Shown here: in pieces, positions 55,300-64,000 of the stretch | How positions within the stretch are numbered: the first letter of the stretch is position 1 | Layout of the letters: every line of letters begins with the position of its first letter | From: Pelagibacteraceae bacterium AG-430-F16 | Lineage (GTDB): Bacteria; Pseudomonadota; Alphaproteobacteria; Pelagibacterales; Pelagibacteraceae | Direction: 5' to 3' | Assembly (NCBI GenBank): GCA_003213015.1 | Contig: QCOG01000003.1 | Span: forward strand, 62,001 to 126,000 | DNA: 64,000 bases | The notes under the pieces: generated by a model | What the model was told of the DNA's origin: nothing | Seen by the model: only the letters and a program-made list of their open reading frames with translations | Database searches by the model: none | Position numbers and translations under genes: made by a program

Positions 55300-56781
55300 T
55301 TAATTATTAGACTTTGTACTCAATAAAGACAACTGTGTCACTTTATTATCACCTAAGTCATCAATCAATTTTACAGGATAATCACCTGTGAAATAGTGAT
55401 CAGTTAACTGTGGATATGTGGAATTTCTTTTTTCATAACCCATTGCTCTATACAATCCATCAACACTTAAAAACTTTAAAGATTTTGCGTCTATATATTT
55501 GCAAATCTCTTCATTAGTTTTGTTAGCCGCTAAAAGCTCTTTTTTGGTGGGTGTATCAACACCATAGAAGTCTGGAAATCTAATTTCAGGTGACGCAATT
55601 CTAACATGCACTTCTTTTGCCCCGAAGTCATATAACATTTTTACTATTTTATGTGAGGTCGTACCCCTTACTAAAGAGTCATCAACTAAGACAATTTTTT
55701 TATTTTTGATTGTAGATTTATTTGCATTTAACTTTAATCTGACCCCAAGACTTCTTATCTTTTGAGCTGGTTCAATAAAAGTTCTTCCCACATAATGATT
55801 TCTTATTAAACCAAGGTCAAAATTAATCTTTTCATGTTGGCTATAACCAATAGCTGCAGCATTTCCTGAGTCTGGAACTGGAACTACTAAATCAGCATCA
55901 ATACTAGTTTCTTTTGCAAGTTCTACACCAAAATTTTTTCTATACTCATACGCGCATTTTCCATTTAAAACACTATCTGGTCTTGAAAAATAGATATATT
56001 CAAAAACACATGGTCTAATTTTTTTTAATGGGAATGGTTTTAAACTAATAAGTTTTTTATTTTCAACATAAACAATTTCACCGTTTTCTACGTCTCTGAC
56101 ATATTTAGCGCCTATAATATCTAATGCACAAGTTTCAGAGGTAAACACATAAGAGTCTTTAAGTTTCCCTATTACTAAAGGTCTTATTCCAAAAGGATCT
56201 CTTACTCCAATAAGCAAATTTCTCGCAAGCATCACAAGAGCATAACCACCCTGTATTTGAAACAAGGCATCAATAATTTTATCTATAACTTTTCCTCTTT
56301 TTGATCTTGCAATCAATTGAACAATAGTTTCAGTATCAGACGTAGTATAAAAAATTGCTCCATCCTCAACTAATTTTTTTCTAAGAGTTATTGCATTTGT
56401 AAGATTACCATTATGAGCTACTCCTATTCCTCCTGTATTAGTGTCTGCGTAAAAAGGTTGAATATTTCTTAAAGTTGTACCTCCAGTAGTGCTATATCTA
56501 TTATGGGCAATAGCATAATTACCCGGTAGAGATTTTAAAACTTCTTCTTTATTAAAATTATCACCCACTAATCCAAATCTTTTTTCTGAATAATATTTTT
56601 TTCCATCAAAGGTTACGACTCCACAACCCTCTTGCCCTCTGTGTTGTAATGCATGTAAACCAAGCGTAGAAAGTGTTGATGCGTCTTGATTGTCGCTAAT
56701 ACCAAAGACACCACATTCTTCTTTTAGTTTTGGATTAAAGTTCTTGAACTTTTTCTTTAGTATCTTGGTAGTTTTTTTCAT
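55300..56781 (-). CDS. purF: amidophosphoribosyltransferase
   Basis: A 493-residue enzyme for the first committed step of purine synthesis. The catalytic Cys23 follows a 22-residue propeptide-like leader (EECGVFGI); the glutaminase domain has ALQHRGQEGCGVVTFDGKKY and AHNRYSTTGG. The phosphoribosyltransferase domain has the PRPP loop KIVLVDDSLVRGTTSHKIVK near 363. It overlaps cvpA by 47 bases in another frame, an unusually long overlap, and is followed by the HD gene two bases later. Confidence 0.95.
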   Translation of the reverse strand: MKKTTKILKKKFKNFNPKLKEECGVFGISDNQDASTLSTLGLHALQHRGQEGCGVVTFDGKKYYSEKRFGLVGDNFNKEEVLKSLPGNYAIAHNRYSTTGGTTLRNIQPFYADTNTGGIGVAHNGNLTNAITLRKKLVEDGAIFYTTSDTETIVQLIARSKRGKVIDKIIDALFQIQGGYALVMLARNLLIGVRDPFGIRPLVIGKLKDSYVFTSETCALDIIGAKYVRDVENGEIVYVENKKLISLKPFPLKKIRPCVFEYIYFSRPDSVLNGKCAYEYRKNFGVELAKETSIDADLVVPVPDSGNAAAIGYSQHEKINFDLGLIRNHYVGRTFIEPAQKIRSLGVRLKLNANKSTIKNKKIVLVDDSLVRGTTSHKIVKMLYDFGAKEVHVRIASPEIRFPDFYGVDTPTKKELLAANKTNEEICKYIDAKSLKFLSVDGLYRAMGYEKRNSTYPQLTDHYFTGDYPVKLIDDLGDNKVTQLSLLSTKSNN

Positions 56782-57280
56782 TTGGGAATTCTTTTATTAA
56801 ATAATTGCTTCCCTTGAGAACATAAGGAAAGCTTATTGATTGGTCAAGATTTATTGGCCATTTATTATGATTATATATGATGTCTATTGTAGCAAAAATA
56901 CATACGGAAATAACGTAAGCTCTTAAAAATCCAAAAAAGAATCCAAATATTTTATCTAAAGTGCCGATTCCTGAGTAACTTACTGCTTTACTGATTCCTT
57001 TGTTAATCATTAAAACAATAAATAAAACAATTATAAAAATACTTAGACCTAGCACAATATCTAAAACGTATTTGTTGTCCAAAATGTCTTCAACATAAGG
57101 TTTTGCTTTTGGAAACAAATATAGAGCAACAACATATGAAAATAACCATTTACTAGCTGATAGCACACTCAAAACAAAACCCTTAGATGAACATTTAATT
57201 AAAGATAATATTGTCAATGTTAGATAAATTAGGTCGAACAATTGAAATTTATCAAAAAAATTCAAAAACTGATCAAACAT
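56735..57280 (-). CDS. cvpA: CvpA family membrane protein
   Basis: A 181-residue protein with four helices, beginning FQLFDLIYLTLTILSLIKCS and containing GTLDKIFGFFFGFLRAYVIS near 102, the CvpA signature of a DxxxG-FxxGxxRG kind. The cvpA-purF order is conserved in many bacteria. The C-terminal 15 codons share DNA with the start of purF in another frame. It overlaps the MMPL gene upstream by eight bases. Envelope maintenance roles are known for the family. Confidence 0.88.
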   Translation of the reverse strand: MFDQFLNFFDKFQLFDLIYLTLTILSLIKCSSKGFVLSVLSASKWLFSYVVALYLFPKAKPYVEDILDNKYVLDIVLGLSIFIIVLFIVLMINKGISKAVSYSGIGTLDKIFGFFFGFLRAYVISVCIFATIDIIYNHNKWPINLDQSISFPYVLKGSNYLIKEFPNEKNYQDTKEKVQEL

Positions 57281-59672
57281 TTAATCTTTTTTCAAATGGC
57301 TGAATATATAAAATTAGACTAGGCAATAAAGTAAGCACAAGTATCATTGCTAAGAACATTGCAATTCCAGTAAAAACACCAAAATAAATTGTAGGAATGA
57401 AATTTGAAAGAACAAGTATTGAAAAACCAAAAATAATAGTAATCGAAGTGTTTAATATTGCTACGCCCACAGTTGAGTGACATAATCGTATCGATTCTTC
57501 ATAGTTATTATTTTTTTCATATTCCTCTTGAAAACGGTAGATATAGTGAATACTATTATCAACAGCGATTCCTATTGTTATAGCGGCTATAGTTATTGTC
57601 ATCATATCAAGCGGGATACCCAACACTCCTATTAAGCCTAAAATTGAAAATGCAGCGATGAAATTTGGAATAACGCCGATTATAGAAATCTTTAAATTTC
57701 TAAATAAAACTAAGAACATTGCCATTATTCCACACATGACGAGGCCTAAAGTTAATATTTGAGATTTAAATAAACTTTGTAAAAGATTATTAAATAAAAT
57801 TAAAACACCACCGAGTTTGAATTCTTCTTTACTTAAACCAATTTCGTTCTGCATATCAAAATTAATTTTCTTGATTAAATCATTCCTTCTCAAATCTTTG
57901 GAAGAATCTTTTATTCTTAAACTTATTCTAGCTTCATCGTCTTTAATTGAAATGTAGGGATCAATGATTTCACTTTTAACAGTTTCAGGAATTTTACTGT
58001 ATAAAACTCCCATTTCTAAAGTACCTAATTCTTTATTATTGTTTAATTTTGTTGCTACTTGAATAATTGACGAAAAAGATAGAACCTTACCAACATATTC
58101 CGTATTTTCTAAATAATTATGTACCTTATTTATTTTATCAATCTTGTCTTTTGTGAACCAATATTTACTTTCATCACCATCATCCTCATCCCAGTCTTTG
58201 AACTCATCATCGTCTACAGAGGTTTCATCATTTTTTTTTCCAGAAAACCTTAAAATAATTTCCAAAGGTGTTGTGCCACCAAGTTTTTCATCAATTAATT
58301 TCATACCTTGATAGATTTCAGTATCTTTACTAAAATAATTAATGAAACTATTTTCAACTTTTAATTTTGATATCCCAAAAATACTAAAAATTATAAAAAA
58401 AATTGAAATGATAAATACCAAATTTGTTTTTTCTATTGAAAGCTTAGAAAGTGGATTGGTTAAGAAAGATAAAGATTTTTCGTGGACATTTATCTCTTTT
58501 GAGTAAAAAATTCCTAACAATGCAGGAAGTAATGTAAATGTTATTAAAAATGAAGTTATCAATCCAAAAGTCATCATCCATCCAAAGTCAATAATTGGTT
58601 TAATGCCACTAAAAATTAAAGAGAGAAAGGCACAAATTGTTGTTAACACAGTGTAAAGTATAGGCCAAACCATTTTAGATGTTGCGATTTTTAAAACTTC
58701 ATAATTATTTAGATCTGAATGAGTTTTAGCTAGCTGAATATATCTTGTGCTTATGTGAATGTTCATAGCCATTGTAAGTATCAACATCATAGCTATAAAA
58801 TTTGATGATATAACTGTCACTTTCCAGTTCATTAGACCCAAAAATCCAATCATTATTATCACTGCAAAAAAACAACTAGAGATTGGAATTGTAATCCAAA
58901 GAACTTTTCTAAAAACAAACCATAAAGTAATTATAATAAAAGCAAAAACACCGATACCAAAGACAATTATGTCCTTTTTAATAAATGTCATCATGTCATC
59001 AGCAATCATCGGTATACCTCCCAAATGAATTTTTCCAATATTTTTAAAAGTGTTAATTACCTCTCTTATTTCTTTAATATTTTCATGGTTTTCAGATTTA
59101 AGTTTATCTTTGTATTTCTCAAATTGCTTTTCATTGTCAAATGCAGATGACTCTAAAACTCTATTTCTTTTTAAATTAACTATAATACCTGTAGTTGTTG
59201 CATCTTCACTTATCACCAAGTTTTTAAAAACTGGACTATTTAAAATTTCATTAAATGCTCTATCTTTATCTATATTTTCATCTTTCAAAGTTCTAAAATT
59301 TTTAATACGATCCATAAGTGGTTCGTCAGAACTCTCAAGCAAAGGCACATCTAATATCGTGACGACATTATGAACCCAATCTAGACTTTGTATTTTATAT
59401 TTTAAACTAAGAATATTGTTTATTGAACTTTCAGATGTCAAAGATTCTTTAGGGGTAAAGGTAAGAACTAAAAAATCCTTAGATTTGTATCTTTGATTAA
59501 TTTCTTTTAAGTATTTTAAATCTGGGTCGCCCTCTATAAGTAAAGTTTCAGAGGATGCATCTAGCCTAAAATCCTTGGTGTTGATTAAAAAAAAAGAGGC
59601 AATTAAAATTAATACTAGAAAAACTGTTCGTGGTTTTTTTAAAATTAAAGATTGATATAGATTTGAAAGCAT
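57273..59672 (-). CDS. MMPL/RND-superfamily membrane transporter with SSD-like domain
   Basis: A 799-residue protein with about twelve helices in two repeats. Each repeat has one helix, a large periplasmic domain and five helices. The sterol-sensing-like region is WVFRKVLWITIPISSCFFAV and the family-typical ITIAAITIGIAVDNSIHYIY near 705. A notable acidic insertion, SVDDDEFKDWDEDDGDESKY near 476, lies in the second periplasmic domain. The family includes hopanoid and lipid exporters (HpnN-like), so lipid transport is plausible. The gene lies between cvpA and dnaB, overlapping cvpA by eight bases. Confidence 0.85.
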   Translation of the reverse strand: MLSNLYQSLILKKPRTVFLVLILIASFFLINTKDFRLDASSETLLIEGDPDLKYLKEINQRYKSKDFLVLTFTPKESLTSESSINNILSLKYKIQSLDWVHNVVTILDVPLLESSDEPLMDRIKNFRTLKDENIDKDRAFNEILNSPVFKNLVISEDATTTGIIVNLKRNRVLESSAFDNEKQFEKYKDKLKSENHENIKEIREVINTFKNIGKIHLGGIPMIADDMMTFIKKDIIVFGIGVFAFIIITLWFVFRKVLWITIPISSCFFAVIIMIGFLGLMNWKVTVISSNFIAMMLILTMAMNIHISTRYIQLAKTHSDLNNYEVLKIATSKMVWPILYTVLTTICAFLSLIFSGIKPIIDFGWMMTFGLITSFLITFTLLPALLGIFYSKEINVHEKSLSFLTNPLSKLSIEKTNLVFIISIFFIIFSIFGISKLKVENSFINYFSKDTEIYQGMKLIDEKLGGTTPLEIILRFSGKKNDETSVDDDEFKDWDEDDGDESKYWFTKDKIDKINKVHNYLENTEYVGKVLSFSSIIQVATKLNNNKELGTLEMGVLYSKIPETVKSEIIDPYISIKDDEARISLRIKDSSKDLRRNDLIKKINFDMQNEIGLSKEEFKLGGVLILFNNLLQSLFKSQILTLGLVMCGIMAMFLVLFRNLKISIIGVIPNFIAAFSILGLIGVLGIPLDMMTITIAAITIGIAVDNSIHYIYRFQEEYEKNNNYEESIRLCHSTVGVAILNTSITIIFGFSILVLSNFIPTIYFGVFTGIAMFLAMILVLTLLPSLILYIQPFEKRLNV

Positions 59673-59693
59673 TACTAAATATATATATTATAT

Positions 59694-61109
59694 TTAGCTA
59701 GTCGTGGCATCCTTAAATTTTGTAAACATTTCTTCAAATTCTAAAGTAATAGTACCTGTTGGACCATGTCTTTGTTTGCCAATAATTAATTCTGCTAAAT
59801 GAGAAATTTCATTCATTTTAGCTTGCCATTCTGCATGTTCAACGGTGGCAGGTCTTGGCTCTTTGTTTTTTAAGTAATAAGATTCTCTGTAAACAAACAT
59901 CACCACATCTGCATCTTGTTCAATTGACCCCGACTCTCTTAAATCAGATAATAGTGGTTTTTTATCATCTCTCGTCTCTACTGCTCTAGATAACTGTGAA
60001 AGAGCTAAAACTGGCACAGTCAATTCTTTAGCTAGCGCTTTCAGTCCCTGTGTAATTTCTGAAATTTCTTGAACACGGCCTTCTTTAAAATTTGAGGCTC
60101 TCATCAATTGTATGTAATCAACCACAACCATATCTAATCCATAAAGTCTTTTAATCCTTCTAGCTCTATTGGATAAAGCAGCAATAGTGATTGCTGGAGT
60201 TTCATCAATATATAAAGGTAATTCAGAAATATTTTTTGATGTTTCTAAAAATTGTTCAAACTGTTCTTCAGATATTTTTCCTCTTCTAATATCATTAGAT
60301 TTAATCCTTGACTGCTCCGCTAAAATTCTTGTCGATAATTGTTCAGAAGACATTTCGAGAGAAAAAAATGCTATACATGATTTTCTATTTGTCTTTTGAA
60401 TATTTGTTGCAGCATTAAAAGCGATGTTGGTTGCTAAAGCAGTTTTACCCATTGCAGGTCTTCCGGCAATAATTAATAGATCAGATTTATGCAAACCTCC
60501 AAGCCTATCATCTAAGTCTCTTAGTCCTGTAGGAACACCAACAATTCCCTCTTCATTTTTATAAGCACTAGAAGCCATATTAATAGTTTGTCTTACAGCT
60601 TCATCAAATTTAATTATGTTAGAGTTAAAAGATCCCTTTTCTGCGAGGTCATAAAGTATTTTTTCTGAGTTTTCTATAATAGATTTTCCATTTACATTAA
60701 TGTCATTTAGTTTTGCGCTATCAATAATATTTTCAGAAATTTTGATAAGCTCTCTTCTTACAAACATATCATAAATAATCTTTGAGTACTCTATAGCTTG
60801 TCTCGAAGATGTTGAAAATTTTGTTATTTTAATTAAATACTCTGGGACATTTAAATCATCATTTTCATTTTCAAAATAGTTTTTAAGGGTAATAGGATTC
60901 GCCAACAAACCTTTATAAATAAGATTTTGTATAGAACTGAATATTTTTTGATGAAGTGGGTCAAAAAAATTTTTGTCAGATATTATACCTGAGATCTCAT
61001 CAAAAATTTCATTTTGAGTTAAAATAGAACCTATTACTGACTGCTCTGCCTCAATATTATTTGGAAGTTCTTTAAAGTTATTTTGAATAAGATTTAAACT
61101 TTTACTCAC
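59694..61109 (-). CDS. dnaB: replicative DNA helicase DnaB
   Basis: A 471-residue hexameric helicase. The N-terminal DnaB domain begins about residue 15 (NNIEAEQSVIGSILTQNEIF), the Walker A is GRPAMGKT at 216-223, Walker B DMVVVDYIQLMRA near 326, and KQRHGPTGTITLEF near the end. It unwinds the replication fork. The position after rpsF-rpsR-rplI is widely conserved. A 68-base gap separates it from rplI. Confidence 0.96.
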   Translation of the reverse strand: MSKSLNLIQNNFKELPNNIEAEQSVIGSILTQNEIFDEISGIISDKNFFDPLHQKIFSSIQNLIYKGLLANPITLKNYFENENDDLNVPEYLIKITKFSTSSRQAIEYSKIIYDMFVRRELIKISENIIDSAKLNDINVNGKSIIENSEKILYDLAEKGSFNSNIIKFDEAVRQTINMASSAYKNEEGIVGVPTGLRDLDDRLGGLHKSDLLIIAGRPAMGKTALATNIAFNAATNIQKTNRKSCIAFFSLEMSSEQLSTRILAEQSRIKSNDIRRGKISEEQFEQFLETSKNISELPLYIDETPAITIAALSNRARRIKRLYGLDMVVVDYIQLMRASNFKEGRVQEISEITQGLKALAKELTVPVLALSQLSRAVETRDDKKPLLSDLRESGSIEQDADVVMFVYRESYYLKNKEPRPATVEHAEWQAKMNEISHLAELIIGKQRHGPTGTITLEFEEMFTKFKDATTS

Positions 61110-61177
61110 ATTAAGATAATATAATCATGTAAATTAAAAAACAGTATAATTTTAGTATGGGGAAAAAAATGTATAAA

Positions 61178-61636
61178 TTAATTTATGCTATTCTCAGAAA
61201 CAACTCTAATCTTTATTTCAGCTTGTACTTCAGAGTGAAGATTTATTCTTATTTTAAAGACACCCAAAGATTTTATTTCATTTAAGGGTTGTATAAGTGA
61301 AGGTTTCACGTCAATTTTATCTGTTAAATTTATAATTTTGGATATTTCGGTTGGTTTAATTGATCCATATAGATCTTTGTTTTCTGTGGTCAATTTTTTT
61401 ACTTCATACACTTTGTTTTTCAAACTTTCGTATATTTGTTTTGCTTCTTTTTTTTTCTCTTGATCTTTTTTGTTTAGTTCAATCTTAATTTTTTCTACTT
61501 CTTTAATATTTTCCTTTGAAGCGTATAGAGCTTTTTTATTTGAAATTAAATAGTTCCTAGCAAAACCCCTTTTAACATCAATTATTTCACCAATTGAACC
61601 TATTTTAGCTAAATTTTCTAATAAAATTACTTTCAT
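61178..61636 (-). CDS. rplI: 50S ribosomal protein L9
   Basis: A 152-residue bL9. The N-terminal RNA-binding domain MKVILLENLAKIGSIGEIID with GFARNYLI near 24 is followed by the long connecting helix (about 41-75) and a C-terminal domain with SLGVFKIRINLHSEVQAEIK. It binds the L1-stalk base of the large subunit. It starts three bases after rpsR in the conserved rpsF-rpsR-rplI operon. Confidence 0.96.
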   Translation of the reverse strand: MKVILLENLAKIGSIGEIIDVKRGFARNYLISNKKALYASKENIKEVEKIKIELNKKDQEKKKEAKQIYESLKNKVYEVKKLTTENKDLYGSIKPTEISKIINLTDKIDVKPSLIQPLNEIKSLGVFKIRINLHSEVQAEIKIRVVSENSIN

Positions 61637-61639
61637 AAT

Positions 61640-61912
61640 CTAAATTAACGCTAAATTTCTAGCTCGTTTAATCGATAACGACAATTCCCTTTGTTTTTTT
61701 TGGGAAACATTCGTTATTCTTGAAGGAAGGATTTTTCCATTTTCTGAAATATACCTTCTTAGTAGTTTTATATTTTTATAGTCTATCTTTGGAGCATTTT
61801 TTACTGATAAAGGGCATTTTTTTTTAAATTTATATTTGTTTGGTTGGAAAATACTTAGTTTTGAAAAACTACTACTTTTTCCCCTTTTTGAATTATTTTT
61901 TCTACTTTTCAT
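61640..61912 (-). CDS. rpsR: 30S ribosomal protein S18
   Basis: A 90-residue bS18 with an extra basic N-terminal stretch (about 25 residues rich in Lys and Ser). The core reads [20 protein letters not shown] then [20 protein letters not shown] near the end. It binds 16S rRNA next to S6. It overlaps rpsF by 11 bases and precedes rplI. Confidence 0.95.
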   Translation of the reverse strand: MKSRKNNSKRGKSSSFSKLSIFQPNKYKFKKKCPLSVKNAPKIDYKNIKLLRRYISENGKILPSRITNVSQKKQRELSLSIKRARNLALI

Positions 61913-62267
61913 CTATCTTTTTTTTCCCTTTTTTAATCTCCTCAATTTCCTCTTTTCCAAAATAATTTTCCTTTAAATCAAAGTTTTTAACTTTAATCGT
62001 TATAAAACGTAAAAGATTTTTATCAATTCTTTCATTCTTCTCTAATTCTCTAATTAAATCACCATTACCTTTAATCTTAAAATGAATATAATTACCCTTT
62101 TTATTCTTTTTGATTAGATAAGATAAATTTAATAAACCCCATTCTTGAGTTTGAACTAAATTTCCTTTGTTTTCCTCAATAAGTCTGCAATATTTTTCTT
62201 TTAAACTTTTAATTTGGCTAGGACTTATGTCCTGCCTCGCTATGATTGTATGTTCGTATAGATTCAT
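61902..62267 (-). CDS. rpsF: 30S ribosomal protein S6
   Basis: A 121-residue bS6 beginning at the ATG at 62267 ([20 protein letters not shown]); the longer frame up to 62324 is rejected because family members start here. Conserved segments are [20 protein letters not shown] near 51 and a Lys-rich C-terminal tail. It forms the platform of the small subunit with S18. It is the first gene of the operon reading rpsF-rpsR-rplI and probably dnaB. Confidence 0.95.
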   Translation of the reverse strand: MNLYEHTIIARQDISPSQIKSLKEKYCRLIEENKGNLVQTQEWGLLNLSYLIKKNKKGNYIHFKIKGNGDLIRELEKNERIDKNLLRFITIKVKNFDLKENYFGKEEIEEIKKGKKKIDEK

Positions 62268-62298
62268 TACTAATTTTATATAAAAAATTTGATATACT

Positions 62299-62304
62299 AT
62301 TATA
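62299..62304 (-). promoter_or_regulatory. candidate -10 box for rpsF in the divergent rpsF/fabD gap
   Basis: On the minus strand TATAAT lies at 62304-62299, with a poly-T-rich TTTTTG about 17 bases upstream. On the plus strand TATAAT also occurs at 62301-62306, so overlapping divergent promoters for the ribosomal operon and fabD are possible in this 76-base A+T-rich gap. Only the box itself is given here; the match is by eye. Confidence 0.3.
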
Positions 62305-62343
62305 ATACTTCTATTACAAGACAAAAAAAAAAGTTAAAAAAAG

Positions 62344-63273
62344 ATGTTTTCTATAGTTTTTCCAGGTCAAGGATCACAAAAAATTGGAATGATTAAGGAT
62401 TTTTATGAGAAATATGAGCTTGTGAAAAGGTTATTTAAAGATGCAGACGCAATCTTAAATGTTCCAATTACAAAAATAATATTTGAAGGTCCAGAAAGCA
62501 AATTAAACTTGACTGAAAATACTCAGCCAGCAATATTTCTGGCTAGTTATTGTATTTTTGAAATTATCAAAAAAGAATTTGGATATGATTTTAAAAAATT
62601 TAAATATTTTGCAGGTCACTCTCTTGGTGAATATTCTGCTTTAGCTTGTGTAGGCTCTATAAATTTTGAAGACACTCTCAAAATTCTTCAAAAAAGAGGA
62701 AAGTTCATGCAAGAAGCTGTCCCTAGTGGTGAAGGAGCGATGTTAGCTGTTTTAGGAATAGCCTCAAAAGAATTAGATAAAATCTTGGAGATGAATAACA
62801 AAAAGTATCAATGTTTCATTGCAAACGATAATTCCAATCTTCAAGTAGTTGTAAGTGGTCTTAAAAAAGACATTAATTTATTGTCAAATGACTTGAATAA
62901 TAAAAAAATAAAAAACTTAAATTTAAACGTAAGTGCTCCTTTTCATTGCAAATATATGAAAACTGCGTCTGAAAAAATGATTAGTTATATTAATGATTTG
63001 AAAATGAATGAGTTAGAAAAGCCCATAATATCAAATGTTACGGCTAATGAGACTAGTTCATTAAAAGAAATTAAATCGTTACTAATATCACAAATTGAAA
63101 AAAAGGTTCGTTGGTTAGAGAGCGTTGAATATATGATAAATAATGGAGTTAAAAATTTTGTAGAAATTGGTCCAGGAAAAGTGCTAACTGGTTTAATAAA
63201 AAGAATTAATAAAAATGTAAATGTAAGTTCAATAAATAGCGAGGAAGATATAAAGTTATTAATAAATGATTAA
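62344..63273 (+). CDS. fabD: malonyl-CoA:ACP transacylase
   Basis: A 309-residue alpha/beta hydrolase. The start MFSIVFPGQGSQKIGM is family-typical, the nucleophile is Ser93 in AGHSLGEYSAL, and the catalytic His lies in SAPFHCKYMKTA near 201. It loads malonyl groups on acyl carrier protein for fatty acid synthesis. It overlaps fabG by eight bases, and fabD-fabG is a common fatty acid operon. Confidence 0.95.
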   Translation: MFSIVFPGQGSQKIGMIKDFYEKYELVKRLFKDADAILNVPITKIIFEGPESKLNLTENTQPAIFLASYCIFEIIKKEFGYDFKKFKYFAGHSLGEYSALACVGSINFEDTLKILQKRGKFMQEAVPSGEGAMLAVLGIASKELDKILEMNNKKYQCFIANDNSNLQVVVSGLKKDINLLSNDLNNKKIKNLNLNVSAPFHCKYMKTASEKMISYINDLKMNELEKPIISNVTANETSSLKEIKSLLISQIEKKVRWLESVEYMINNGVKNFVEIGPGKVLTGLIKRINKNVNVSSINSEEDIKLLIND

Positions 63274-64000
63274 TCTTAAAAATAAAAGAGCCGTCGTAAC
63301 AGGTGCTACTGGTGGTATTGGATACTCGATTTTAAAAAAGTTTCATTCGGAAGGTGCAACTGTGTTTGGTTCAGGTACAAATGAAGAAAAATTAAACAAA
63401 CTTAAGAGTGATTTTAATGGGGTGATATTAAAAAAATTCGATATATCAAAACATGATGAAATTGAAAAATTTGTAGAAACTGTTTGCGATGAACTAAAGG
63501 GCTGTCCAGATATACTAATTAATAATGCAGGTATTACGAAAGATAATTTATCTTTAAGAATGTCACAAACCGAATGGCAACAAGTAATAGATACAAACCT
63601 CACTTCTACTTTTTTGTTATGTAAGTTCTTTTTAAAAAAGATGATTAAAAATAAATCTGGTAAAATAATAAATATTACTTCAGTCGTCGGTCACACTGGA
63701 AATGTAGGCCAAGCAAATTACGCCGCTTCCAAATCTGGTATTATTGGTATGAGCAAAAGTTTGGCCCTGGAATATGCAAAAAAGAATATCAATATTAATT
63801 GTATATCACCTGGATTTATCAAAACAAACATGACAGAAAAAATAGACCCGAGATTTAAGGAATTGATTCTTGCAAAAATACCGTCAAATAGATTGGGAGA
63901 ACCATCAGACGTAGCTAATGTTGCTGCTTTTTTATCATCGGAAATGTCAAATTATATCACCGGAGAAACGATACACGTTAATGGAGGTATGTATTTGGGT
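63266..64000 (+). CDS. fabG: 3-oxoacyl-ACP reductase, only the stop codon or last residues missing
   Basis: The frame is open to the end of the window: 245 codons, which is close to the full length of the family (about 245-248). The cofactor motif VVTGATGGIGYS is at 10-21, NNAGIT near 85, and the catalytic Ser, Tyr and Lys are in ITSVVGHTG and NYAASKSG. The C-terminus ITGETIHVNGGMYLG is the usual end of FabG. It reduces 3-oxoacyl-ACP with NADPH. It starts inside fabD. Confidence 0.94.
   Translation, partial: MINLKNKRAVVTGATGGIGYSILKKFHSEGATVFGSGTNEEKLNKLKSDFNGVILKKFDISKHDEIEKFVETVCDELKGCPDILINNAGITKDNLSLRMSQTEWQQVIDTNLTSTFLLCKFFLKKMIKNKSGKIINITSVVGHTGNVGQANYAASKSGIIGMSKSLALEYAKKNININCISPGFIKTNMTEKIDPRFKELILAKIPSNRLGEPSDVANVAAFLSSEMSNYITGETIHVNGGMYLG

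Noticed and set aside
62268-62324. Longer rpsF start at 62324
   Set aside because: S6 proteins start at the MNLYEHT-like segment; the extra residues would cross the promoter region.
63343-63603. Minus-strand open frame inside fabG
   Set aside because: FabG motifs are intact on the plus strand; the antisense frame has no recognisable features.

Overview
The window is about 30% G+C with very short intergenic gaps, many start/stop overlaps and few Shine-Dalgarno sequences. The gene content is alphaproteobacterial: mreBCD-PBP2-RodA, HflKC next to a DegP-type protease, a plant-type gshA, a tandem glycine riboswitch in front of gcvTHP, a TRAP transporter, and NAD-dependent formate dehydrogenase. 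Together these point to a streamlined marine alphaproteobacterium of the SAR11 (Pelagibacterales) type. This assignment is inferred from content and style, not from a marker-gene search.

Layout. 1-2.3 kb: the edge of a cell-surface region (a truncated polytopic membrane protein and a family-2 glycosyltransferase), followed by a gene-poor strip with a decayed tyrosine recombinase and an unidentified broken reading frame. 2.3-7.6 kb: Mrp, facing the membrane quality-control operon hflK-hflC-DUF2065-degP, then a miaA split by an in-frame stop. 7.7-12.7 kb: branched-chain amino acid synthesis (ilvB-ilvN-ilvC, leuA), with a strong hairpin at the ilvB start codon. 12.7-18.2 kb: cell-shape operon mreB-mreC-mreD-mrdA-rodA. 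18.2-26.2 kb: mixed accessory metabolism and transport (DadA-like oxidase, exporters, HDAC-family hydrolase, MsrB, glutaredoxin, TIGR03643 protein, a LysE-type exporter with a long-stem leader, a P5C-reductase-like protein, TerC). 26.3-32.9 kb: TRAP transporter dctPQM, a TPR protein and the 5-oxoprolinase genes pxpA/pxpB/pxpC.

32.9-42.4 kb: the tandem glycine riboswitch and gcvT-gcvH-gcvP run with no real gap into a lipid/photo-oxidative-stress type cluster (FAD protein, DUF1365, cyclopropane-fatty-acid-synthase family methyltransferase, DUF3833 lipoprotein), followed by an SDR and TspO. 42.4-50.2 kb: a DAO-family oxidase, SelO, a 59-residue membrane protein not previously delimited here, formate dehydrogenase, HPP and IscU-like proteins, an exporter, a glycine-amidinotransferase-like enzyme and a coiled-coil protein. 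50.3-62.3 kb: a minus-strand block with two transporters, gshB-gshA, a PhnZ-like HD protein, purF-cvpA, an MMPL/RND protein and dnaB-rplI-rpsR-rpsF. 62.3-64 kb: fabD and an almost complete fabG.

Themes. One-carbon and glycine flow is strongly represented (glycine cleavage, formate dehydrogenase, two DAO-family flavoproteins, an amidinotransferase). The most interesting unexplained elements are three RNA structures close to start codons (ilvB, the LysE-type exporter and gcvT) and the possible coupling of membrane-lipid modification genes to the glycine riboswitch. Others are the small membrane protein between fdh and selO, the nonsense codon in miaA, and the PhnZ-like HD protein in the glutathione block. 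No tRNA, rRNA, CRISPR array or intact insertion sequence was seen.
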